A stretch of DNA of 47,866 nucleotides, from the NCBI GenBank assembly GCA_025455045.1, contig JALONJ010000012.1:1-47866 (forward strand), given 5' to 3'. The stretch is from Microscillaceae bacterium. Lineage in GTDB: Bacteria; Bacteroidota; Bacteroidia; Cytophagales; Microscillaceae. Both the position numbers and the translations under genes were made by a program. The first letter of the stretch is position 1, and every line of letters starts with the position of its first letter. The notes below the pieces were generated by a model, which saw nothing but the letters and a program-made list of their open reading frames with translations, did not search any database and had not been told where the DNA came from. Positions 25,304-34,131 of the stretch are shown here, piece after piece.

Positions 25304-26266
25304 CTATGGAGTAGTTTTTCCGGCATTTTTTTTAGTATTTAAACCATTGCTCAAATCATATTGATAAATCAAACCACCAAACCAAACCGATACATACAAA
25401 AATTGGTCATTGGGTGAAAACTCAATACCATACGCATTCGGCACCAAATCAGAACGAAGATTGCTGATAACTCCGTTCGCATTATTAAAATTAAATAATT
25501 CTACTCGGTCTTGGGGTGTAGCTTGGGCGCAATTGCTCACCGCCAAAGCCAGCCGATTGCCGGCAAAATTGGCTTTCATATACCCAATACTGCCACAAAT
25601 GCCTTGATGGGTAGAACCAATTTTAGAAATAATGGGCGTAGTTTGTACGCCGGTTTGTCCACTGATTAAAAAAACTTTGAATTGGTCACTATCCGCTTCG
25701 TGGCTAATGAGCCAATAATCCAATTGGTTGGCGTGGCGCACCGCCGTAATCTTTTCGGTCATTTTAGTAGATAAAAGAATATTTTTGCTAGTAATATCGC
25801 CCTTACCACCATTCAAGCGCATATCCACCATTGAATAGCGCAAATCATTTTTTGCGCCTTGTCCGGCAGTAAAAATATAATAAATACAAGTGCGGGGCAA
25901 ATTGACTATCAAAGCCGATTGGGTAGAAGTCAAATCTCCGGCAAGGTTTTGTCCATTGGGCATTGCTTGGTGATTTTTGTCCCAAACCGTAATTCCATTG
26001 GTATAAAACAATAAATTTCCGGCAATATCTGCCACACTTGCCGCGCCTTCTTGAGTGTCTAAAGCCCCATCAGACAAAACCCGCGCATTGTAAAATAGAG
26101 TATCGGAACAAGACCGCTCGCCCTTGCCACAGCTTGCAATGTTGTCAAATTTTAGTCCGGCATTTTTGCCAAAGTACCAATAACTTTGTTCGTTTTGGGC
26201 AAAGCCCATATCGCTACTAACAAGCAGCCCCAAGAACAAGCCAATAACTCGAAGCAATATTTTCAT
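25304..26266 (-). pseudogene. Repeat adhesin, N-terminal part (before first in-frame stop)
   Basis: The true start is the ATG at 26264-26266 (MKILLRVIG), giving a signal peptide ending near GFAQ. An upstream extension to 26293 would run through a palindrome. The N-terminal domain matches that of many Bacteroidota gliding or T9SS adhesins (QSYWYFGKNAGLKFD, EGAASVADIAGNLLFYTNG, YGIEFSPNDQFLYVS), likely a beta-propeller. It stops at TAG (25304-25306, codon 321). The same frame continues as GSGGVNNSFGALQVAPDG, the normal continuation of this domain. Intact, the protein would be about 1467 residues and surface exposed. Confidence 0.85.
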
Positions 26267-26274
26267 TAAATTAT

Positions 26275-26301
26275 ATAACACCTTGATAATCAATTGGTTA
26301 T
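26275..26301. repeat. Full-length palindrome copy (26283 core)
   Basis: Exact core TTGATAATCAA at 26283-26293, left ATATAACA, right TTGGTTATG. It begins 9 bp upstream of the adhesin ATG. Confidence 0.85.
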
Positions 26302-26339
26302 GAAAAATATCTATTTCTTCACACTTTTTTAGGAAAAGT

Positions 26340-26412
26340 ATTTTTTTCTGAAATTTATCAATTTCAGTGATTCTTCGCTATGCTCAGAATCTGAAGCTCT
26401 TGATAATCTTTG
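26340..26412. repeat. Dispersed repeat B, copy 1
   Basis: Shared with 47768-47838. A CTGAAATTTATCAATTTCAG hairpin is followed by a second hairpin GATTCTTCGC...AGAATC, then CTGAAGCTC and a partial palindrome (TTGATAATC). The loop-proximal part of the second hairpin is inverted between the two copies. Confidence 0.7.
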
Positions 26413-26432
26413 ACTTTTGACAAATAGAATGT

Positions 26433-26477
26433 ACCACAGCCTTTAGGCTTTGCCTATCACAGCCTAAAGGCTGTGGT
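26433..26477. repeat. 17-bp hairpin with T run on the plus side
   Basis: ACCACAGCCTTTAGGCT and AGCCTAAAGGCTGTGGT pair perfectly across an 11-nt loop, followed on the plus strand by GCATTTTTT. The flanking genes are on the minus strand, so the T run is on the wrong side for their termination. It is more likely a dispersed hairpin element. Confidence 0.6.
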
Positions 26478-26486
26478 GCATTTTTT

Positions 26487-26513
26487 ACAACTCATTGATA
26501 ATCAATACTTTAG
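26487..26513. repeat. Intergenic palindrome copy (26495 core)
   Basis: Exact core TTGATAATCAA at 26495-26505, right arm TACTTTAG. Confidence 0.75.
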
Positions 26514-26605
26514 ACTCCTCGTTTCTTGGAATCAGTGAAAAATGAAAACTTTTCAGAAAATAATTCCCGAAAATAAGCAAAGAACTAAACCCATTTACCC
26601 AACAT

Positions 26606-27946
26606 TTAAAACCCAACTTGCAACTTTGCGCCAAAAAAGCGCGGTTCGCGTACCAGCGTTTGCGCTTCGAGATTTAAAATACCTGAAGGGTCAAAATCCA
26701 AGTCATCCAGAATGGGCGCGTTGATGTTGGTAATCATTTGCCCACCATAATTGAGGTAGCGTTTGTTGCCGGTAAAGTCAATTAAATTCATCGCAAAAAT
26801 TTGCAAAGTCATTTTTTCATTCACTTGCAAAGAAGCCGACAAATTGAACCTAAAATCGGCTTGATAAAATTTTTGCGCCCGCATTTTATTGATAAATCGT
26901 TGATAATCAGCATCTTCAAAAAAACCTTCCTCATTTTGAAAATCACTTATTTCCGAAAACTGGCGGTCAAATTCTTTTTGGCTGTCGCGGAAAGCCCACA
27001 CGCCCCGCAGGTCGGCGTGAAAACTCAAACGATTGTGCCAAACCGCTTTCCTGAGCCAAAGTTTGAGCGATTGATTGGGCAAATTTTGAATAAATTGATA
27101 TCTAACATTTACATTGGGGTCTGCCAAAAAATCGTCCAAACCGCGAATCCGCTCTGTTACTTGATAACTCACCGAATTGAGGGCTTGGTTGAATCCGTAA
27201 TTGAAGCCAATTTGCCAGTCTTGCTGGCGGTAGCGCATTTCATATTCGAAGCCCACAAAATTTGTACTGCCTTTCTTTTCGCTTTGTGCGAGGCGTTCAT
27301 TCCAATTAAAATTATCTACTTGATTCAAATAAACCGAAAAGTTGCTAAACAAATCCTTAGCCCATAAACCACTGTAAATCAACTCAATCGCATTGACATT
27401 TTCTACTGGGGTGGCTTGATTAGCCTGTTTTTGCATCCACAAAAATTCATTGGGCAAAATGCGTTTAGCTTGTTGAGCAATCAATTTCAAAACATTTTTT
27501 TCGTTCAATTCCGAAATCAAAGCCAAACGCGGCGAAAAAGCCAAATCCGAAAGGCTATTTTTATCAACTCTTACATTGAATAAGGCGCGCAAAAACGGCG
27601 AAAAATTGAAATTAAACTCCCCAAAGGCTGAAATAGTTTGCACATTCCAGCCATTGCCTATCCGATAATACGCAGGTCTTTCGCCGGAAAAATTGTAAAA
27701 AAAATCGCTATAATTTCGCAATTGAAAATAATAAGAACTGCTATCGCTAAAAATATTGCCCACTTCGCCCAATCGCAAACTTCGCTCATCTTTGCCCCAA
27801 GCTTTGCCAATTTGATTATAAGCATATTCTATCCCTACACTGGCTTGGTATTTTTCATTGAAAGGCATTTGCAACACACTGCGAAAATTGATTTCGGTTT
27901 CGGCAAAATTGCGGCGCAAATAAACCGGATGGGTTTTGTCCATCAA
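26606..27946 (-). pseudogene. TonB-dependent receptor, C-terminal part (after in-frame stop)
   Basis: 446 residues of the beta-barrel, in the same frame as 28007-29134. Alternating aromatic/charged strands and long extracellular loops run to a proper terminal strand ending FFGAKLQVGF, with a C-terminal Phe as expected for BAM-dependent barrels. The open frame continues upstream of 27946 to the TAA at 28007 and encodes QRVNEFYTYSFEEKLPIKQ, fully barrel-like. The nominal start is an internal ATG within MMDKTHPVYLRRN. Without the plug and signal peptide it cannot function alone. Confidence 0.85.
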
Positions 27947-28006
27947 AATCTGTTTGATGGGTAATTTTTCTTCAAATGAATACGTATAAAATTCATTGAC
28001 TCTTTG

Positions 28007-29134
28007 TTAAAAATCCAGACTATAACCACTCAAGCGAGTATCCAATTGCCAACCATTTTCAAAAGTATGTTGTTTTTGCAATGCCAAGGTAATTTGGCGT
28101 TGGCGATTCATTGAGAGTTCGCTCAATTCACCATAAACCGGCGAACGATAATAAATCGGAAAACCGTTTTGGTCATTGACCACCGAATCCAACTGAAAAT
28201 TGATTTGTGGTGCCGATTGGGTAAACTGCACACCCATTATGCTTCTTCCTGATTGGGTATAACGGGCTGACAAATCCCAACCTTTGCCCCAACTTAAGCC
28301 GGTATGAATTTTGACTTGCGGAATCCCATCAAAATCGCGCAAATAGCGCAATGCCGGATTACTAAGCGGATTGTCTAAAGGGAAATCTTTGCCAATAAAA
28401 CCCGTAGCCGGATTTTCAGCAAGCAATTCGGTGGCATAAATATCAGCATTTGCCCCGCGAGTTTGCACTACCGAGCCATAAGCATAAAATTTAAAGTCAT
28501 CATTTTGGGTAATATGGCTGATGCTCAAGCCATTAGAGTTATAAACTCCGGCAGTTTGCAAACTTACGTTGGTTCCGGCGGGCGAGTGAGCATTTTTGGT
28601 AATCAAATTAATGACTGCCGATTGCGCGCCCGCCCCAAAAACTGCCGAACTCGCTCCGCGAATGACCTCAATGCGCTCAATATCGGCTAAATTCCAATTT
28701 TCGAGTTCCGTTATTGCTCCTTTAGATGATTTTTGGTTGAGATTGATGCCATTGACCATTAAAATAAAATTCACATTGCCCCAGCCCGTGATGCCACGAA
28801 CGCCTAAAGTAGCTCCACTGGTTTCGTTGAGCCAAGCGGCACTGGGAACGTATAACTCCAACAAATCCAAGATATTACGGGCTGGAGTTTGTAAAATATC
28901 AGCTTGGCTGATAATAGTTACTGAAGCTGGTGTTTGGCTAAATTTGTGTTCGCCCCACTGCCCTAAAGAAGTTTTTTGTTGGAAAATTTCGGCTAAACTC
29001 AGGCTGTCGGAATAAAATTTCGGGGAAATTTCGTTAGCCGCTTGTTTAGTTTTTGGTCGATTTTGCCCAAATAAGGCTTGGCTGGAAATTATTCCAACTA
29101 TCATAAATAGTAGGAATAAGCGTTTTTTTTGCAT
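28007..29134 (-). pseudogene. TonB-dependent receptor, N-terminal part (ends at in-frame stop)
   Basis: 375 residues: a signal peptide (KKRLFLLFMIVGIISSQALFG), a short linker, a plug domain about 55-185 (SQTPASVTIISQADILQTP, GVRGITGWGNVNFILMVNG, IERIEVIRGASSAVFGAGA) and the first barrel strands. No N-terminal carboxypeptidase-like (SusC) domain is present, so it is a classical small-ligand receptor (for example siderophore, cobalamin or haem); the ligand is not readable. It ends at TAA 28007-28009 directly before an uninterrupted in-frame continuation. Intact, it would be about 843 residues. No TonB or periplasmic binding partner is nearby. Confidence 0.85.
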
Positions 29135-29186
29135 TTTTTTGTAAATTCTTAAATAAATACAATCTTATAATATTTCTCATAAAAAC

Positions 29187-29213
29187 ATAAAAACTTGGTT
29201 ATCAAATGGTTAT
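29187..29213. repeat. Degenerate palindrome copy (29195 core)
   Basis: Core TTGGTTATCAA at 29195-29205, right arm ATGGTTATG. Confidence 0.6.
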
Positions 29214-29232
29214 GAATCTTGTAAAAAATTCT

Positions 29233-29259
29233 ATAACTCATTAATAATCAATAGATTAC
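29233..29259. repeat. Degenerate palindrome copy (29241 core)
   Basis: Left ATAACTCA, core TTAATAATCAA at 29241-29251, right TAGATTACA. Confidence 0.6.
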
Positions 29260-29406
29260 AACTATAAAATGCTTAAATTTGGTAAGTGTCTGCTTTGAAG
29301 TATTGCTTTATGATTGGGCAAAATTAATTTAATTATTCCAAGATTGCAAATAAAATTCATTCAGCATAATTCTGCATTTTCTTTCTTACAATTTGTCAAA
29401 ATTCCC

Positions 29407-29414
29407 TACTTTTG
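29407..29414 (+). promoter_or_regulatory. Candidate -7 box for the macro-domain gene
   Basis: TACTTTTG, matching TAnnTTTG, 28 bp before the start codon. Confidence 0.45.
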
Positions 29415-29442
29415 AATTGCATATATAAATTTTTCTACCTCG

Positions 29443-30042
29443 ATGCACTATTTATTGATTGATAAAAATCCCCGATTAATTTCAGCTTGGCGAGAACAAT
29501 TTGCTCAATTTGAAAATATTAAAATTTTAGAAAGTGATATTACCAACGTAAGTTGTGATGCGATTGTCAGTCCGGCAAATTCTTTTGGCTTTATGGATGG
29601 TGGTTTGGATTATGCCATTTCTGAGCGATTGGGCTGGGATTTACAAACTGAGGTTCAGCAGTTTATCAAAAACTTGCCCGAGGGTGAATTGCTAGTGGGC
29701 AAAGCCGAGGTTTTTCCAACCCAAGATGAGCTAATTCCTTACTTGATAGTTGCGCCTACAATGCGAATTCCTACCAATTTTCAAATTTCAACCTCGATTA
29801 ATGCGTATTTGGCAATGAAAGCCATTTTAATTGAAGCCAAAAAACACGAAAAAATTGAATATGTAGCCATTCCGGGTTTATGTACCGGTGTGGGTAGGAT
29901 GCAACCCGAAATTTGCGCTCGCCAAATGCTTTACGCTTATCGAGAAATCGAGTTGGGCGAAAAAATGAATTTTACTAACTTTGGAGATGCCCAAAAATAT
30001 CATTGGAATATCAATCCTCAAGGGCAAATTTGGGATTTTTAA
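29443..30042 (+). CDS. Macro-domain (ADP-ribose-binding) protein
   Basis: A 199-residue soluble macro domain. Visible family elements are the strand IKILESDITNVSCDAIVSPANS, whose VSPANSFGFMDGG part forms the ligand loop, and the second glycine-rich loop PGLCTGVGRM near the C-terminus. Family knowledge: macro domains bind or hydrolyse ADP-ribose derivatives, including removing ADP-ribose from proteins or nucleic acids. This version has the SPANSFGxMDGG loop seen in stand-alone bacterial/phage-type macro proteins. It is alone in its transcript with no sirtuin, DarT or ADP-ribosyltransferase beside it, so the target is unknown. Confidence 0.85.
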   Translation: MHYLLIDKNPRLISAWREQFAQFENIKILESDITNVSCDAIVSPANSFGFMDGGLDYAISERLGWDLQTEVQQFIKNLPEGELLVGKAEVFPTQDELIPYLIVAPTMRIPTNFQISTSINAYLAMKAILIEAKKHEKIEYVAIPGLCTGVGRMQPEICARQMLYAYREIELGEKMNFTNFGDAQKYHWNINPQGQIWDF

Positions 30043-30048
30043 CTATAA

Positions 30049-30075
30049 TTAAAATCTTGATAATCAACGAGTTAG
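30049..30075. repeat. Intergenic palindrome copy (30057 core)
   Basis: Exact core TTGATAATCAA at 30057-30067, right arm CGAGTTAGA, 14 bp after the macro-domain stop. Confidence 0.8.
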
Positions 30076-30125
30076 ACGTATCAAAGTGGGATTTACTGGG
30101 TTCTTGTTATCTTTACCGAAATTAT

Positions 30126-30200
30126 TTAGCCTAAATGCTGTCTGAAATCGCTTGCGCGCGCAGGTAACAGCCTACGTTACAACTTTCTTGAAGAATGGTG
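30126..30200. repeat. Dispersed repeat A, diverged copy 3
   Basis: TAGCCTAAATGCTGTCTGAA, then GCGCGCAGGTAACAGCCT and CGTTACAACTTTCTTGAAGA align with 9781-9868 in the same orientation, with many substitutions. Confidence 0.5.
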
Positions 30201-30314
30201 AATATTCAAAGTAATTCTTCACATTTTCCATTCTTGAAAAAATGCGAAGAAGCCAATCGTATTTTGAAAAAAAACGCCAGTTTGTATGCCTTGACCATTC
30301 ATAACTCTTCCTAA
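30195..30314 (+). CDS. Doubtful 39-residue ORF
   Basis: ATG at 30195, TAA at 30312-30314. The peptide begins MVNIQSNSSHFPFLKKCEEA and contains a Lys/Asn-rich helix. Codon use resembles the surrounding genes (Gcc, ttg, gaa), but the ORF starts within a repeat, has no ribosome-binding site I can see and ends 15 bp from the convergent neighbour. It may be a gene remnant. Confidence 0.25.
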   Translation: MVNIQSNSSHFPFLKKCEEANRILKKNASLYALTIHNSS

Positions 30315-30329
30315 ATCAGTGGCAAAATC

Positions 30330-33300
30330 TTAAGACAATTTGAATCCCAAAACCAAAACATCATCGGTTTGTTCGTACTTGCCTTTCCATTCTTTGAATC
30401 GGGACTCAAGAATTTGTTTTTGGGTTTTCATAGGTAAGTTGTGTCCGGCAAAAAGCATTTCGCGGAAGCGTGTACTCAAGAATTTTTTACCCTTTTCACC
30501 CCCCAACTGGTCGTGATAGCCATCGGAAAACAAATAAAAAGTAGTAGGTGAACTATAATCAATGGTATGATTTAGAAAAGGCTCATCGATTTTGCCCCCT
30601 CCCACCGAAAACCTCCCACCACGTATATTGAAAATTTCTTGATTTTGCACATATACCAAGTTACTCTGCGCTCCGGCAAACTCTAGGGTTTGATTTTGTT
30701 GGTCAATTACACATATCCCGACATCCATACCGTCATTAATATCACTTACTTCTTGTTTTAGAATGGTATTTACGTGGCGGTTCAACTCATACAAAATATT
30801 ATCGGCTTGCAATACTTGATTTTGAATCACAATTGAATCCAAAAAACTATTGCCCAACATACTCATAAAAGCTCCGGGTACGCCGTGACCGGTACAATCC
30901 ACAACTGCCAAGACAATTTTGTCGCCTACCTGTTCCATCCAATAAAAATCGCCCGATACTACATCTTTGGGTTTATACATTACAAAATAGTTTTTGAGCA
31001 ATCGACTGGCTTGCGCATCGGTAGGCAATACGGCTTTTTGCATCCGACTGGCGTAGTTGATACTATCTTTGATTTGTTTGAACTGATAACGAATTCTTTG
31101 TCCTTGTTCTTCCAAACGTTGGTTATTTTGAATGGCTTCGGCATTCATCAAAATCAAAGTTTTTTCCTGAATTTTGCGCTCCGTTATGTCTTCATAGAGC
31201 CACAAATGCCCCAAATACTGCCCATTCAGTACAATAGGCACATAATCGCGCTCCAAAAACCGCCCGTCTTTCAATTCTAAGACCTCATCTACTACCGGCT
31301 TTTTCTCTAGCAAAATTTTATCTACTCTTTGCACAAAAGCTTCGGAGTATTTGAACAAATGTTTCGATTGTTCGGCGGATTGCGAGCAATCGGCACCTAT
31401 CAACAAACTTTTATCTACCGGAATCTCAAACAACTCACAAAAAACCTGATTGACCAATACAATTGTTCGATGCTCGGTTTCCAAAAGCACGCCGGCTTGC
31501 ATACTTTCAATGAGCGTAGTCAATCGAGAGGCTATAGTTTGCATTTTTTCTTCGGCTTCTTTGCGCGGGGTAATGTCTTGGACTACTGCCTCTAGCTTGG
31601 GGTTGCCCAAGTCGTCCTCGATTTTGGTAATAAAATAATTGACCCACTTGCCATTGCTAAATTTGATTTCAAACTCTTGGGTAGCTCCGGTTTCGGCGGT
31701 GTGCATTATTTTATCATAGACCAGTTCATCGTGTTCGGTGTTGTATTGCGCACTGTTGTTGCTAATCAATTGGAAATCAGAAGGTAAGCCGATGATGTTA
31801 TTCAACTCATCGCTGCCCATAAACTCATCGGTTTGGAGGTTATATTCCCACGCCCCGATTTTGGCAAAGCGTTCCATTTCGCGGAGGAGTTCTTGTTGGC
31901 GGCGGACTTTTTCTTCGGCTTTTTTGCTTTCGGTAATATCATTGGCAACTCCCAAATAGCCGATTACCTCTTGAAACTCATCTTTGATTTCTGAAACGCG
32001 CAATAAAACCAACATTTTAGAACCATCTGCTCGGCGATAAACCCACTCAATTGCTTCGTCGGGGCGGGTTTTATAGTTTTTGAGAATTACCTCAAAACTG
32101 AGTTTGGTTTTGATAAGTGGCTCATTATCAACGACTTCTAAATCCATCAATTCTTTCTTTGCCAGAAAAATATCGACTGAGCTTTTGCCAATCAGCTCAG
32201 GAGCTTGGTAGCCCAGCCATCGTTCGCTTGTGGGGTTAAAACTGGTAATCACTCCCGACAAATCGGTAGAAATAATGGACAATTCGGCACTATTCAAAAT
32301 ACTTTTTTGAAAAAATGAGAGTTTTTCCAATTCCAATTTGGCAGTGGTAAGTTCGGTATTGACATCTAACAAGTCGATGGCATTGCGCAGTAGTTTCTGC
32401 TCGGCGGCTTTGAGAGTTTCTTGTTTTTTGACTAATTCTTGGTTAGTTTCTTGCAAAGATTGGGTTTTCTGCTCCACCAATTTTTCCAAATTTTGATTGG
32501 TGTAATTCAAGGCTTCTGCCAAGTTTTCTTTCTCAATAAAGGCTTTGGAAAAACGCACCGAAAGCAAAAAAGCTTGCGAAAATATAAACGCAAACAAACC
32601 AAACCCCACACTCACATAGCGTACTGTGATGATATTGTTCACAAACAATAAATCGGTAATGTAGCCTGTAAGCAATACCCCAAAACCAATCGCAAAAGCA
32701 ATAGAACCTTGACGGCTACGAATGAGTGCCAAGCAAATCACATAAAACATATAAGCCGCCAGACTAAGACTTACTAGCTGAAAAGGCGGGGCTAAATAAG
32801 TAAAAATTTTGGGACCAGTAAACAAAACTACTCCACTGTATAAACCGGCACTTATGAAACAAAACTCATTGACCCAGCGCAGGCGTTCTTGACGAAAAAC
32901 CGAATTGACAAACACAATAATCATCGCAATGCTTGGGTAAAAAGATACAAACTCCCACCGCACCAACCAAAACCAATCAACTTGTAAAAAGCTATGAATC
33001 AGATAGTTATCGCTAAATAACATTCGCATTGCTACCAAAAAACAGACTAGGCTAAAGTACAAAGGCGCGCGGTCGCTCCGGCGTATGCCATACAAACCCA
33101 AATGATACAAAGCCATAATCAAAATACTGCCCAGCAAAAAAAACTGCATTGCCAACATTAGATTATAGGTAGGAATCATTTTTTTTGCCAAACCCAGCTC
33201 CATACTCTCCCACAAACCTCCCTTGCGATAGTGAAAGTTTGATACTTGAATAATAATCTCGGTTTGGTTTTGGCGAGGGGTAAATTCAACAATTTGTGGG

Positions 33301-33767
33301 TAAAAATCCGGCAGCGATGTCTTTTTGTCTTTACCGACTTGCCCCACTTCCAACAATATTTGCCCATCAACCATCAATTTGAAAGCCGTAGAAATAGTAG
33401 GTAATCTGAGGGCAAGTTTTTCTTGATTATTGGGCAATCGCACCTTGAGTCGGTAGGTAGCATAGCCGTCTGCCCCAATGGTTTTGGTATTGATTATTTT
33501 GCCATTCCAAGGGGCAGGAACTCGAGCAAAGTGGCGAGTTTGTGAAGGATTATCAGCGAGATAATCTCGAGCATTTAAAAATTGCCGCCAATAAAACTCC
33601 CATTCGCCATTGAGAGCTATGCTCGATTGCCCAAAATTCCAATTATGCAAATCCATTTCCCCTTTTTGGGCAATGGGGATTGTTTTTTTTTGCGCCCAGC
33701 CAATTTGCCAAACTCCTAAGCAGACAAGGAAAAAAATCAGGTAATATTTTTTAGTAAAAATTGGCAC
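30330..33767 (-). CDS. 7TMR-DISM sensor with PAS domains and SpoIIE phosphatase
   Basis: A 1145-residue protein. Segments in order: signal peptide (about 1-25, ending GWAQ); a 7TMR-DISM extracellular jelly-roll domain about 35-195 (WNFGQSSIALNGEWEFYW, GADGYATYRLKVRLP); seven TM helices about 205-410; a coiled coil about 415-485; and PAS/PAC domains near 490-615, 630-740 and 750-870 (VYRRADGSKMLVLLRV, ITERK and ITPRK ends). A final SpoIIE/PP2C phosphatase has SGDFYWMEQVGD, VVDCTGHGVPGAFMSM, DGMDVGICVID and LFSDGYHDQLGG. It probably senses an extracellular carbohydrate-like ligand and intracellular signals to control an anti-anti-sigma protein. It is a paralogue in output to 1234-2943. Confidence 0.92.
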   Translation of the reverse strand: MPIFTKKYYLIFFLVCLGVWQIGWAQKKTIPIAQKGEMDLHNWNFGQSSIALNGEWEFYWRQFLNARDYLADNPSQTRHFARVPAPWNGKIINTKTIGADGYATYRLKVRLPNNQEKLALRLPTISTAFKLMVDGQILLEVGQVGKDKKTSLPDFYPQIVEFTPRQNQTEIIIQVSNFHYRKGGLWESMELGLAKKMIPTYNLMLAMQFFLLGSILIMALYHLGLYGIRRSDRAPLYFSLVCFLVAMRMLFSDNYLIHSFLQVDWFWLVRWEFVSFYPSIAMIIVFVNSVFRQERLRWVNEFCFISAGLYSGVVLFTGPKIFTYLAPPFQLVSLSLAAYMFYVICLALIRSRQGSIAFAIGFGVLLTGYITDLLFVNNIITVRYVSVGFGLFAFIFSQAFLLSVRFSKAFIEKENLAEALNYTNQNLEKLVEQKTQSLQETNQELVKKQETLKAAEQKLLRNAIDLLDVNTELTTAKLELEKLSFFQKSILNSAELSIISTDLSGVITSFNPTSERWLGYQAPELIGKSSVDIFLAKKELMDLEVVDNEPLIKTKLSFEVILKNYKTRPDEAIEWVYRRADGSKMLVLLRVSEIKDEFQEVIGYLGVANDITESKKAEEKVRRQQELLREMERFAKIGAWEYNLQTDEFMGSDELNNIIGLPSDFQLISNNSAQYNTEHDELVYDKIMHTAETGATQEFEIKFSNGKWVNYFITKIEDDLGNPKLEAVVQDITPRKEAEEKMQTIASRLTTLIESMQAGVLLETEHRTIVLVNQVFCELFEIPVDKSLLIGADCSQSAEQSKHLFKYSEAFVQRVDKILLEKKPVVDEVLELKDGRFLERDYVPIVLNGQYLGHLWLYEDITERKIQEKTLILMNAEAIQNNQRLEEQGQRIRYQFKQIKDSINYASRMQKAVLPTDAQASRLLKNYFVMYKPKDVVSGDFYWMEQVGDKIVLAVVDCTGHGVPGAFMSMLGNSFLDSIVIQNQVLQADNILYELNRHVNTILKQEVSDINDGMDVGICVIDQQNQTLEFAGAQSNLVYVQNQEIFNIRGGRFSVGGGKIDEPFLNHTIDYSSPTTFYLFSDGYHDQLGGEKGKKFLSTRFREMLFAGHNLPMKTQKQILESRFKEWKGKYEQTDDVLVLGFKLS

Positions 33768-33802
33768 GCCCTTAATTGGAATATTTGATAATAGTATAAA
33801 AG

Positions 33803-33829
33803 CTAATTAATTGATTATCAGATATTTAT
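33803..33829. repeat. Intergenic palindrome copy (33811 core)
   Basis: Exact core TTGATTATCAG at 33811-33821, right arm ATATTTATG, about 40 bp upstream of the 7TMR gene start. Confidence 0.8.
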
Positions 33830-34101
33830 GCTTTTTGTTCAAGTATCTGATTCTTAAAATTCAAAATTAATTAAAATCAACTACAATAAACGAAATATCA
33901 TACCAAATCACCTAACAGGTGTAAGTTTTGCGGTGAATTTGAATAAAAAATCGTTGAACGGCTCAATCAAAGAGGCGAAAAACAGCCAAGTATTTTTTAA
34001 TTTTTTGGTATTTTCCCGATTTGAGATAAAACCAAGCAAAGGCTAGGGTTGAATTGTAGTTACAATTTTCCTTGAAAAATGTGATGCTTTATTAAAAATA
34101 T

Positions 34102-34128
34102 ATAACTAATTGATAATCAGTCAGTTAC
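34102..34128. repeat. Full-length palindrome copy (34110 core)
   Basis: Left ATAACTAA, exact core TTGATAATCAG at 34110-34120, right TCAGTTAC. It ends about 4 bp from the BatC-like stop codon. Confidence 0.85.
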
Positions 34129-34131
34129 ATA

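Larger units (their letters stand above)
26267..26605. other. Intergenic region, 339 bp
   Basis: Between the two interrupted surface-protein genes. It holds palindromes at 26283 and 26495, repeat B (26340-26412) and a strong 17-bp hairpin (26433-26477). No ORF. Confidence 0.6.
33768..34131. other. Intergenic region, 364 bp
   Basis: Contains palindromes at both ends (33811, 34110) and no recognisable gene. A TTACAATTTTCCTTGAAAAA word near 34059 resembles the edge of repeat A. Confidence 0.5.

Noticed and set aside
26433-26477. Terminator for the TonB receptor gene
   Set aside because: The T run is on the plus side, whereas both neighbouring genes are transcribed from the minus strand.
21863-29134. 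Stop-codon reassignment explaining the in-frame stops
   Set aside because: TAA, TAG and TGA all end intact genes or gene remnants elsewhere in the window, and the three interruptions use both TAG and TAA.
21863-29134. Frameshift or indel sequencing error splitting these genes
   Set aside because: The frame is identical on both sides of each stop. Only base substitutions could explain them.
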